Positions 6,789 to 13,023 of a stretch of 13,023 bases of DNA are shown here, in pieces. A program made the position numbers and the translations under genes. Below the pieces are notes generated by a model. It was given only the letters and a program-made list of their open reading frames with translations. It ran no database searches and was not told the origin of the DNA. Origin of the DNA: JANNRW01 sp031401815 (GTDB taxonomy: Bacteria > Desulfobacterota > Desulfuromonadia > Geobacterales > DSM-12255); contig JANNRW010000343.1 of the NCBI GenBank assembly GCA_031401815.1, forward strand, positions 1-13,023, read 5' to 3'. Positions within the stretch are counted from its first letter, which is position 1, and each line of letters opens with the position of its first letter.

Positions 6789-6873
6789 TGTCCGGTTAGG
6801 TCTTTGCAGTTAACCTCCCCTCCCTTGACGGGAGGGGGAACTTTTAAGGCAACTGCATAAACCAGACCGGACA
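6789..6873. repeat. 85-bp MITE-like palindromic element
   Basis: The ends are imperfect terminal inverted repeats of 23 bases (6789-6811 and 6851-6873) that match at 19 positions; both begin TGTCCGGT. Inside is a separate perfect GC-rich hairpin, CCCCTCCC (6817-6824) with GGGAGGGG (6830-6837), and a five-base loop. The nested palindromes, small size and lack of coding capacity fit a miniature inverted-repeat element or REP-like element. It starts directly after the dapF stop codon. No clear target-site duplication is visible. The inner hairpin has no T-run on the minus strand, so it is a weak terminator candidate at best. Confidence 0.6.
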
Positions 6874-7710
6874 CTACTGGATTTCACCGGAAAAGACCTC
6901 AACAGCCGGGCCGGTCATGTAGAGGTTGCCATCATCAGCCCATTCAAGCTCAAGATCACCGCCAGAGAGGTGATTCAGAATTCTTTTTTCAGTGAGGCCA
7001 TTCAGAACCCCTGCCACGCAGACCGCGCTTGCGCCTGTACCGCAGGCCAGTGTTTCGCCGGCACCACGTTCCCAGGTGCGCTGTCTTACTTCACTTCTTG
7101 AGAGAATCTGCACAAATTCAACATTGGTACGGCGCGGGAAAATATCGTGATTTTCAATCAGGGAGCCGTACTTCTCCACCTGAAAGTTCTCCACGTCGTC
7201 AAGAAAAATGACACAGTGAGGGTTGCCCATGGAGACTGTGGTGATGTTAAAGACAGTATGAAGAATGTTCAATGGCTGATTGATTGTCCGGGCTTCAGCC
7301 GGTTCGCCAAGCATGGGAATTTCGGTTTTCGTGAGCCGGGGTTTCCCCATGTTGACCCGGACGCGGTCAACCTTGCTGTCGCTCCCGGTAAAGAGCTGAA
7401 GAGTCAGGATTCCAGCACCTGTTTCAGCTGATATCTCTTTTTTTGCTACTATGCCATGGTCAAAAGCGTATTTTGCAACACAACGAATTCCATTGCCGCA
7501 CATCTCGGATTCCGAGCCGTCCGAGTTGAACATACGCATACGGACGTCGGCCTTGTCAGAGGGGAGAATAAGTATCAGCCCGTCCGATCCTATTCCGAAG
7601 TTGCGATTGGAAATCTTGATGGCGATCTCGGCTGGATTGTCAATCTTCTCACTGAAGCAGTTAACATAAACATAGTCATTGCCTGCGCCGTGCATTTTTG
7701 TAAATTTCAT
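6874..7710 (-). CDS. dapF: Diaminopimelate epimerase
   Basis: DapF converts LL- to meso-diaminopimelate, giving the last lysine precursor and the peptidoglycan cross-linking residue; it is a cytoplasmic, cofactor-free epimerase using two cysteines. The 278-residue protein has both: C71 in EMCGNGIRC (69-77) and C223 in ACGTGAS (222-228). MHGAGNDY (6-13) and GNPHCV (162-167) are further family signatures. The length is normal. The ATG has AGGGA six bases upstream. The stop codon directly abuts the palindromic element at 6789-6873, so the last residue or two may have been changed by its insertion. It heads the minus-strand gene block and is divergent from the cupin gene, with a 212-base shared upstream region. 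Confidence 0.97.
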   Translation of the reverse strand: MKFTKMHGAGNDYVYVNCFSEKIDNPAEIAIKISNRNFGIGSDGLILILPSDKADVRMRMFNSDGSESEMCGNGIRCVAKYAFDHGIVAKKEISAETGAGILTLQLFTGSDSKVDRVRVNMGKPRLTKTEIPMLGEPAEARTINQPLNILHTVFNITTVSMGNPHCVIFLDDVENFQVEKYGSLIENHDIFPRRTNVEFVQILSRSEVRQRTWERGAGETLACGTGASAVCVAGVLNGLTEKRILNHLSGGDLELEWADDGNLYMTGPAVEVFSGEIQ

Positions 7711-7746
7711 GGTCTGTCCCTTTTTATGGATATGAATAGTGCTTCG

Positions 7747-7775
7747 TTAATAGCAAAATTGACCAATTGCAACAA
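7747..7775 (-). promoter_or_regulatory. Candidate promoter for dapF
   Basis: On the minus strand, TTGTTG (7770-7775) and TATTAA (7747-7752) are 17 bases apart, 36 bases before the dapF start. The -35 match is modest and the -10 match is four of six. The AT-rich surroundings in this divergent gap support a promoter, but it was judged by eye. Confidence 0.3.
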
Positions 7776-7922
7776 GTAAAAACAGGTCTCACGAGAGTAT
7801 GTTACCGGACAGCCTGAGAAATTCGCAGAGCAGGATCAGCAAAAAATTCAGAGATATGCTGTTCAACCGGCATATTTTCATGTAAAAGGGATAAACTGCA
7901 ACTAGTCAGGAGGGAGGATTCT

Positions 7923-8303
7923 ATGGAAAAAGGCGAACGCCCCTGGGGCACTTACACAGTTCTGGATGAGAACAACAGCTACAAGATCAAGCGGATTGAA
8001 GTCAACCCCGGAGAGCGTCTCTCACTGCAAAAACATCATCATCGGAGCGAACACTGGATAGTTGTCTCAGGGACAGCCAGAGTCACCTGTGGTGATGATG
8101 TATATATTGTCAATATAAACGAGTCTACCTTTATCCCTATTGGCAGGAATCATCGCCTTGAGAACCCGGGGGTAATTCCGCTGGTAATTATTGAAGTCCA
8201 GAGCGGCGAGTATCTTGGGGAGGATGATATTGTCCGGTTTCAGGATGATTATAACCGTTGCCCGGAGAAAGGGACAAAACCGGAAGAGTTCATTACCGAG
8301 TAG
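7923..8303 (+). CDS. Stand-alone mannose-6-phosphate isomerase-type cupin
   Basis: This 126-residue single-domain cupin matches the C-terminal phosphomannose-isomerase domain of bifunctional ManC/AlgA-type enzymes. Signatures are RPWGTY (6-11), LSLQKHHHRSEHW (33-45, metal ligands H38, H40, E43 or H44), IPIGRNHRLENPG (71-83, ligand H77) and IEVQSGEYLGEDDIVR (90-105). No guanylyltransferase domain is attached and none is nearby. It may supply fructose-6-phosphate/mannose-6-phosphate interconversion for GDP-mannose and surface polysaccharide, or act on another sugar phosphate. The ATG has a strong AGGAGGGAGGA site six or so bases upstream. The exported protein gene at 8309 starts five bases after the stop. 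Confidence 0.88.
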   Translation: MEKGERPWGTYTVLDENNSYKIKRIEVNPGERLSLQKHHHRSEHWIVVSGTARVTCGDDVYIVNINESTFIPIGRNHRLENPGVIPLVIIEVQSGEYLGEDDIVRFQDDYNRCPEKGTKPEEFITE

Positions 8304-8308
8304 TTATT

Positions 8309-8947
8309 ATGATTATGCGCAATATCAGACAATTATTGGCTCTATCCTTTTTTCTTCTGGTCGCCTTTGCCCCCTTTCATGCTACTGCTGCGCAAGTCAG
8401 ACCCCTGGAGGTTGTTACCGGGAGGCTCATGATCCTTGAAGTCGAGCGGCTGGCAAATGAGCATATGATCTCTGCCGCACTTGTCAGAAGGGCTCTGGAC
8501 AGGCTTAACAAGGGGATGAACATAATGTCGCAGGAGAGGGCGGAGGCGTCGCTCAAGCTTCTGGCAGATGTGCGCGACTCTGTTAATGTTGCACAGAGAT
8601 CAGCCGATGCTCTCGGTATGTACATTAATTCGAACCGGATTTTGCTGAAAAAGGAGGGGCATGAACGCTATCTTCCTCTGACAGGGTTGCACCGGCAGGT
8701 TGAGAAGCCGTTCCATGACTCCCTGGACCGGTTTCTTGCAACAGCCGCTGATTTTGTCCAGTACTGCAGTGAAAACCATGACGGGATCAGTACAGGGCAA
8801 GAGGTTGAGAATAAACGTTATGACGCACTCTATGCTGCATATCTGCGTGATATGGAGAATTTCAACTCCCAGAGCATGACCCGAAGCCAGCTTCTTGCAG
8901 AGTGGGCTTCCGAGTACCCTTCAATAATGGAACTCCTGCCCAGATAA
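8309..8947 (+). CDS. Exported protein of unknown function
   Basis: This is a 212-residue protein that I do not recognise. A signal peptide is clear: MIMRNIRQ, then a hydrophobic core to about residue 22 and an ATAA cleavage region near 26-29. The mature part looks largely helical, rich in Leu, Ala, Glu and Arg, with one Cys, no membrane segment and no obvious catalytic motif, as in a periplasmic helical-bundle protein. The ATG at 8309 lies five bases after the cupin stop with only a weak ribosome binding site, so coupling to the cupin gene is likely; a second ATG at 8315 is an alternative. An upstream in-frame extension to 8258 overlaps the cupin gene and lacks a signal peptide at its start, so it was rejected. 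Confidence 0.75.
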   Translation: MIMRNIRQLLALSFFLLVAFAPFHATAAQVRPLEVVTGRLMILEVERLANEHMISAALVRRALDRLNKGMNIMSQERAEASLKLLADVRDSVNVAQRSADALGMYINSNRILLKKEGHERYLPLTGLHRQVEKPFHDSLDRFLATAADFVQYCSENHDGISTGQEVENKRYDALYAAYLRDMENFNSQSMTRSQLLAEWASEYPSIMELLPR

Positions 8948-8957
8948 CCCTTTTCTG

Positions 8958-8986
8958 TTGAGCGTCATACCTCTTTGTGATACCTT
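8958..8986 (+). promoter_or_regulatory. Candidate promoter for secA
   Basis: TTGAGC (8958-8963) and TACCTT (8981-8986) are 17 bases apart and 43 bases before the secA start. The -35 is a fair match, the -10 a weak one. The 82-base gap before secA is AT-rich with a T-run at 8990-8997. I see no SecM-like arrest peptide or other leader ORF in it. Confidence 0.25.
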
Positions 8987-9029
8987 TACTTTTTTTACAG
9001 TGGTCAACTTTTCAGGAGATTAACAAACT

Positions 9030-11732
9030 ATGTTCGGTTCCTTCTTCAAAAAAATCATCGGCAGCAAGAACGAGCGCGAACTGAAGCGTCTCTGGCCGGT
9101 AGTAGACAGAATTAACGCCATGGAGGCGGAAGTTGCATCGCTTTCGGATGATGAGCTTCGCTCGCGAACCGATGATTTCAGGAAAAGATACTCTGGCGGC
9201 GAGACTCTTGAATCACTTATTCCGGAAGCATTTGCAGTATGCAGGGAAGCTGGCAAGCGAGCCCTGGGGATGCGCCACTTTGATGTCCAGCTCATCGGAG
9301 GGATGGTTCTCAATTCAGGAAAGATAGCGGAGATGAAAACCGGTGAGGGTAAAACCCTGGTTGCTACTCTTGCCGCCTATCTGAACGGGCTTACCGGAAA
9401 AGGGGTGCATGTTGTTACGGTAAACGACTATCTGGCAAAGCGTGACTCTGAATGGATGGGGCGACTTTACAAGTTTCTTGGCCTATCCGTCGGAGTGATT
9501 GTCCATGGCCTTGACGATGACGAGCGTCGCGAGGCGTATGCTGCTGACATTACCTACGGCACCAATAACGAGTTCGGGTTTGACTATCTGCGCGACAATA
9601 TGAAGTTTGCCCTTGAGTCCTATGTGCAGAGGCCGTTTCATTTTGCGATTGTAGACGAGGTTGACTCCATACTTATTGATGAGGCTCGGACGCCGCTGAT
9701 CATCTCCGGCCCTACAGAGGAGTCTACAGACAAGTATTACATAATTGACCGGATTATTCCGCTGCTCGTAAAGGGTGAAGTGATAGATGTCGAAGCCAAT
9801 ACGATTTCAGGGAAGCGGAAGAAGTATACCGGTGACTACACGATAGATGAAAAAGCGAAATCCGCAACACTCACCGAAGAGGGTGTCTCAAGGGTTGAGA
9901 AGCTTCTGAAAGTGGATAATCTCTACGACCCCCGGCAGATTGTCATACTTCATCATGTAAACCAGGCTCTGCGAGCGCATGCAATGTACAAGCGGGATGT
10001 GGATTATGTTGTAAAGGATGGCGAGGTGATGATTGTCGACGAATTCACCGGTCGTCTGATGCCGGGGCGGCGCTGGTCTGACGGACTTCATCAGGCGATT
10101 GAGGCGAAAGAGGGGGTGGTGATCGAAAACGAGAACCAGACCCTTGCAACCATCACCTTCCAGAACTACTTCCGGATGTATGCCAAACTCTCCGGCATGA
10201 CCGGCACGGCAGATACGGAAGCCGAGGAGTTTCACAAGATCTACAATCTTGAAGTCATGGTTATTCCGCCGAACAGACGTCTGCTTCGGCCTGACTTTCC
10301 GGATGAAGTATACAAGACCGAGCGGGAAAAATTTGCTGCAGTTATTAATGAAATAAAGGAACTCCATGAAAAGGGGCAGCCGGTTCTTGTCGGCACCATC
10401 TCGATAGAGAAGTCCGAAGTGCTCTCTGAACTGCTTAAAAAGCAGGGGGTTCCTCATAATGTCCTGAACGCCAAGCAGCATGAGAAAGAGGCCGAGATTG
10501 TCGCCCAGGCTGGCCGCAAGGGGATGGTTACCATAGCGACAAATATGGCAGGTCGCGGGACTGACATCCTTTTGGGCGGTAATCCTGATGCTATGGCCAG
10601 ACAGTGGGCCAGGGATAACCCCGATGCCTCTGAAAGGGAGTTATCCGCTGCCCTTGAGAAGTTCCGTGCTCTCTGCCAGGCAGAGCATGATGAGGTGATT
10701 TCACTTGGAGGGTTACATATTCTGGGGACTGAGCGGCACGAGTCAAGGCGGATAGATAATCAGCTCAGGGGTCGTTCAGGACGTCAGGGTGACCCTGGCT
10801 CATCAAAATTCTATCTCTCTCTGGAAGATGATCTCCTCCGGATTTTCGGTTCCGAGCGGGTCGCCAAAATCATGGATCTGCTGAAGATTGACGAAGGGGA
10901 GGCGATTACTCATGTAATGATTTCAAGGGCGATAGAGAATGCCCAGAAAAAGGTTGAAGCGCACAACTTCGATATACGCAAGCATCTGATAGATTACGAT
11001 GATGTCATGAACAAGCAGCGGGAGGTTATCTACACACAGCGCAAGGAGATTCTCGGCGGTCTTGAGATCAGGAACAGTTTCCTTGAGATGCTTGATGAAA
11101 CAGTTGGCGATATTGTCAGCGGTTACGCAATCGAGAGGGTGCCGGGTCATCAATGGGACTGGGAAGGGATTACTGAAACTCTACACAAGACATTTGCAAT
11201 CGAGATGGATCTGCCGGAACAGACAATAGCAAGGCTTACACCGGACAACTTCAAAAAACTTCTGAAAGAGCAGGTGATGACGCTCTTCAATGAAAAACTT
11301 GATCATTTCGGTGAAGAGATCATGGATCATCTGATCAAGGTGATCATGCTCCAGACCATTGACCAGCAGTGGAAAGATCATCTGCTCTCCATAGATCACC
11401 TGAAAGAGGGGATAGGGCTCAGGGGGTATGGTCAGAAAGATCCGAAGCAGGAGTACAAGAAAGAGGCGTTCAATCTTTTCATGGCTCTGATTCTCAGAAT
11501 CAGGGCTGAAGTTGTCGAGAAGATATTCTGGGTGCAGCTTTCAAGGGAAGCGGATATTGAAGCCGAAGTGGAACGGCTGGAAGAGGAACAGCAGAAGCAG
11601 AAGCAGAAGCTCTCGTTCAATCTGGCGAGTGATGAAGCTGCGAAACCTCTGAAAAGCGCGAAAGTGGCTGGCAGAAACGACCCCTGCCCCTGTGGCAGCG
11701 GCAAGAAATACAAGAAGTGCTGCGGGAAGTAA
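9030..11732 (+). CDS. secA: Preprotein translocase ATPase SecA
   Basis: SecA is the ATP-driven motor that pushes unfolded preproteins through SecYEG. The 900-residue protein is full length. The Walker A motif MKTGEGKT is at 102-109 and Walker B with the following motif, VDEVDSILIDEARTPLIISG, at 208-227. The preprotein cross-linking domain follows, then the second nucleotide-binding fold with TNMAGRGTDILLGGNP and QLRGRSGRQGDPGSSKFYLS. The helical scaffold and wing domains come next. At the end is a zinc-binding SEC-C tail, CPCGSGKKYKKCCGK (886-900; C886, C888, C897, C898), which in other bacteria contacts SecB and phospholipid. A charged Gln/Lys-rich linker (about 853-863) precedes it. AGGAG lies 11 bases before the ATG. 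It is convergent with the HAMP gene; an 8-bp repeat array starts three bases after its stop. Confidence 0.98.
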   Translation: MFGSFFKKIIGSKNERELKRLWPVVDRINAMEAEVASLSDDELRSRTDDFRKRYSGGETLESLIPEAFAVCREAGKRALGMRHFDVQLIGGMVLNSGKIAEMKTGEGKTLVATLAAYLNGLTGKGVHVVTVNDYLAKRDSEWMGRLYKFLGLSVGVIVHGLDDDERREAYAADITYGTNNEFGFDYLRDNMKFALESYVQRPFHFAIVDEVDSILIDEARTPLIISGPTEESTDKYYIIDRIIPLLVKGEVIDVEANTISGKRKKYTGDYTIDEKAKSATLTEEGVSRVEKLLKVDNLYDPRQIVILHHVNQALRAHAMYKRDVDYVVKDGEVMIVDEFTGRLMPGRRWSDGLHQAIEAKEGVVIENENQTLATITFQNYFRMYAKLSGMTGTADTEAEEFHKIYNLEVMVIPPNRRLLRPDFPDEVYKTEREKFAAVINEIKELHEKGQPVLVGTISIEKSEVLSELLKKQGVPHNVLNAKQHEKEAEIVAQAGRKGMVTIATNMAGRGTDILLGGNPDAMARQWARDNPDASERELSAALEKFRALCQAEHDEVISLGGLHILGTERHESRRIDNQLRGRSGRQGDPGSSKFYLSLEDDLLRIFGSERVAKIMDLLKIDEGEAITHVMISRAIENAQKKVEAHNFDIRKHLIDYDDVMNKQREVIYTQRKEILGGLEIRNSFLEMLDETVGDIVSGYAIERVPGHQWDWEGITETLHKTFAIEMDLPEQTIARLTPDNFKKLLKEQVMTLFNEKLDHFGEEIMDHLIKVIMLQTIDQQWKDHLLSIDHLKEGIGLRGYGQKDPKQEYKKEAFNLFMALILRIRAEVVEKIFWVQLSREADIEAEVERLEEEQQKQKQKLSFNLASDEAAKPLKSAKVAGRNDPCPCGSGKKYKKCCGK

Positions 11733-11734
11733 AG

Positions 11735-11846
11735 CTGGAAGACTGGAAGGTCGGAGGGTTGGAAGGCTGGAGGGCTGCAAGGTCGGAAGACTGGAAGGTC
11801 GGAAGACTGGAGGGCCGACCGACCCTCTGACCTTCCGACCCTCTAA
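11735..11846. repeat. 8-bp tandem repeat array with inverted units between convergent genes
   Basis: Ten imperfect octamers of consensus YYGGARGR run from 11735 to 11814 (for example CTGGAAGA, CTGGAAGG, TCGGAAGA). After eight bases, three octamers in inverted orientation follow (11823-11846). An 18-base segment starting GAAGACTGGAAGG occurs exactly twice (11738-11755 and 11786-11803). GGTCGGAAG occurs at 11781-11789 and 11797-11805. Either copy can pair with CTTCCGACC at 11832-11840, giving two alternative hairpins; the second continues with GAGGG/CCCTC. The array touches both convergent gene ends, starting three bases after the secA stop and overlapping the stop of the HAMP gene. It may act as a two-way terminator or mRNA 3' end, although no T-run follows. 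Confidence 0.75.
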
Positions 11847-12439
11847 TCCTGTATATTGAACCTCTCAAGAGAGCTGGCTATGCTCTTTCTGCTTGCATTT
11901 AGCCTCTCTATCAACCCTTTCCCGGTGATTTCATCAATTTTCCCGATTCTGATCTGCATCTCGATTTCGTCAATGTCTTGAGACAGGCTCTCGTAATTGT
12001 TTCTGAGGTCAGTTAAAAAACATTTCAGTTCATCAGAGAGAAGGTTGACGCAGTCAGCCAGCTCCTGAAAGTCGTCCCCTTTTCGAAGCGTGACTCTTGA
12101 ATCGAGCCGCCATGCGGTCATCTGCTGAAGCTTCATCTTGAGCCGGTAGACAGGCCCGGCGATCTTGTGGGTAAGGAAGATGCTGAAAAAGCCGAAAAGC
12201 GGAATGACGATAAAGACGGCAGGCCAGACATGCTTGTGGTACAGAAGCAGTATTTCGGCAGCCTTGACCTTTTCATCAAGCGGAGAGTTGAAGATAAGGG
12301 GGAGCAGTTGCGGTATGAAGAGGATGCCGACAAAGACAATCGTATAAAGCAGCAGCATGAAGATGACGAGGAGGATGTATTTGAGCTGGAACTGCCTGTC
12401 GATGAAAAAATTTCGTCTTTTGTGATTTCTCATGATCAT
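11843..12439 (-). CDS. Two-TM membrane protein with HAMP domain, no output domain
   Basis: This 198-residue protein has a basic N-terminus (MIMRNHKRRNFFIDRQFQ), one membrane helix at about 20-45, a short external loop (about 50-69) and a second helix at about 70-90. A HAMP-like segment starting HKIAGPVYRLK spans about 91-145, and a charged coiled-coil-like tail runs to the end. HAMP domains relay signals across the membrane in chemoreceptors and sensor kinases, but no methyl-accepting or kinase domain follows here. It may be a structural or signalling partner of the pilin-like protein. ATG 12439 overlaps the pilin stop as ATGA; ATG 12433, two codons later, has better spacing from AAGGG and may be the true start. 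The stop codon lies in the last repeat unit of the octamer array. Confidence 0.82.
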   Translation of the reverse strand: MIMRNHKRRNFFIDRQFQLKYILLVIFMLLLYTIVFVGILFIPQLLPLIFNSPLDEKVKAAEILLLYHKHVWPAVFIVIPLFGFFSIFLTHKIAGPVYRLKMKLQQMTAWRLDSRVTLRKGDDFQELADCVNLLSDELKCFLTDLRNNYESLSQDIDEIEMQIRIGKIDEITGKGLIERLNASRKSIASSLERFNIQD

Positions 12440-12879
12440 TGCCCTTGAGCAATCACCTGTCCGGGTGTCAGGACAAGGAGTGTGTGATTTGGATCAATAG
12501 CTTTGGCGCTTAAGGTATAGCTTGTCGGAGTGACTACATAACTTTCAAATGAAAAGAAGCTTGTTCTGAATTCGGCCAGCCGCAAAGGGGTAAGCACGAC
12601 TCTCCCCTGCCCGTCTTCACCTGTTGCAATATCAATGGCTGGGGGATAGTTCCCGAAGTTGATGTGGTAATCCTCCAGGTCTTTTCTGATTGTCTCCATG
12701 GCGCTTATGGAGACGGTCATCTTGGCTCTGTTGATATAATTGTTATAAACAGGGAGAGCTATGGCGCAAAGGATTCCGACGATTGCTACTGCAACCAGGA
12801 TTTCGATCAGGGTAAAGCCTGAGGTTCTCCGGGGCAGGGGCGGGGTTGCAGATGATATTTCGGTAGCAGATTTTGCCAT
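12436..12879 (-). CDS. Type IV pilin-like / pseudopilin protein
   Basis: This 147-residue protein has a class III prepilin signal. A 21-residue leader ends in RRTSG, then FTLIEILVAVAIVGILCAIALPVY, with the cleavage site Gly21/Phe22 and the conserved Glu at mature position 5 (E26). Prepilin peptidase (PilD) would cut and N-methylate it. The long leader with a Pro-rich stretch is unusual; most are 6-15 residues. The C-terminal domain has no Cys pair and carries FGNYPPAIDI (75-84) and a YTLSAKAIDP strand (121-130). The start at 12879 is chosen because AAAAGGA lies about nine bases upstream; a TTG at 12888 would be too close to that site. It may be a pilus or type II secretion minor subunit. It overlaps the HAMP gene by four bases, so the two should act together. 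Confidence 0.88.
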   Translation of the reverse strand: MAKSATEISSATPPLPRRTSGFTLIEILVAVAIVGILCAIALPVYNNYINRAKMTVSISAMETIRKDLEDYHINFGNYPPAIDIATGEDGQGRVVLTPLRLAEFRTSFFSFESYVVTPTSYTLSAKAIDPNHTLLVLTPGQVIAQGQ

Positions 12880-13023
12880 GCCTGACAATCCTTTTAACTG
12901 TCAATATGAGGTGGCCGGGCTTAGTGAGACAGCCTGAAGGGTGAAATAAGCAATGCCCCTTGGTTGTTGTGGTTTTCTGGTTTCAGGCTACCAGTTTCAG
13001 TTTTTCAAGTCCTTGGAAATAAG

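Noticed and set aside
9888..10481. 197-residue minus-strand open frame inside secA
   Set aside because: It lies wholly within the well-conserved SecA coding sequence, has no ribosome binding site or domain, and is a shadow frame.
11541..11868. Minus-strand frames rich in Ser, Pro and Leu repeats near the end of secA
   Set aside because: The repetitive residues are translations of the octamer array; no start signal or protein family fits.
12880..12888. TTG start at 12888 for the pilin-like gene
   Set aside because: The AAAAGGA site would touch the TTG; spacing suits the ATG at 12879.
12931..12989. Inverted repeat AGCCTGAA / TTCAGGCT upstream of the pilin gene
   Set aside because: Arms are only eight bases with a loop over 40 bases; not convincing as a hairpin or operator.
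1..13023. CRISPR array, tRNA or rRNA gene, or a defence cassette
   Set aside because: No regularly spaced repeats, no cloverleaf or rRNA-like sequence, and no nuclease/helicase cluster beyond nfo and secA were seen. The only repeats are the three described.

Overview
The window looks like chromosomal DNA of a Geobacter-like member of the Desulfuromonadota. The clues are the 900-residue SecA with a zinc-binding tail, the type IV pilin-like protein overlapping a HAMP membrane protein, and the G/A-rich intergenic repeat. This placement is an inference from gene content and style, not from a marker gene. Most of the DNA is housekeeping; the mobile or repeat-derived DNA is confined to a few gaps.

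Layout. Positions 1-308 hold a broken response-regulator receiver domain, apparently cut by the end of a mobile element that continues off the left edge. A plus-strand pair follows: an exported UPF0173-type metallo-hydrolase (421-1275) and a small multi-pass membrane protein (1282-1713). A long minus-strand block then runs from 7710 down to 1723: dapF, HIT protein, nfo (endonuclease IV), a small TPR-like lipoprotein, dtd, a TIGR02757/DUF2400 protein, corA and an O-methyltransferase. The five genes from HIT to TIGR02757 overlap one another by 4-11 bases and are surely one transcription unit. An 85-bp palindromic repeat separates dapF from the HIT gene, and a perfect 12-bp inverted repeat lies just before the corA ribosome binding site. 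From 7923 the plus strand carries a stand-alone mannose-6-phosphate-isomerase-type cupin, an exported protein of unknown function and secA. Beyond secA is an 8-bp repeat array with inverted units. It lies between the convergent ends of secA and a minus-strand pair encoding a HAMP membrane protein and a type IV pilin-like protein.

How the genes fit together. The overlapping operon joins DNA repair (endonuclease IV and a protein that itself looks like a helix-hairpin-helix DNA glycosylase with an Fe-S cluster motif), tRNA quality control (D-aminoacyl-tRNA deacylase) and nucleotide metabolism (HIT). DapF supplies meso-diaminopimelate for lysine and peptidoglycan. SecA drives Sec export, which several exported proteins here would use. 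The most interesting lead is the TIGR02757 protein as a candidate base-excision glycosylase co-transcribed with an AP endonuclease. No defence system, CRISPR array, tRNA or rRNA is visible.
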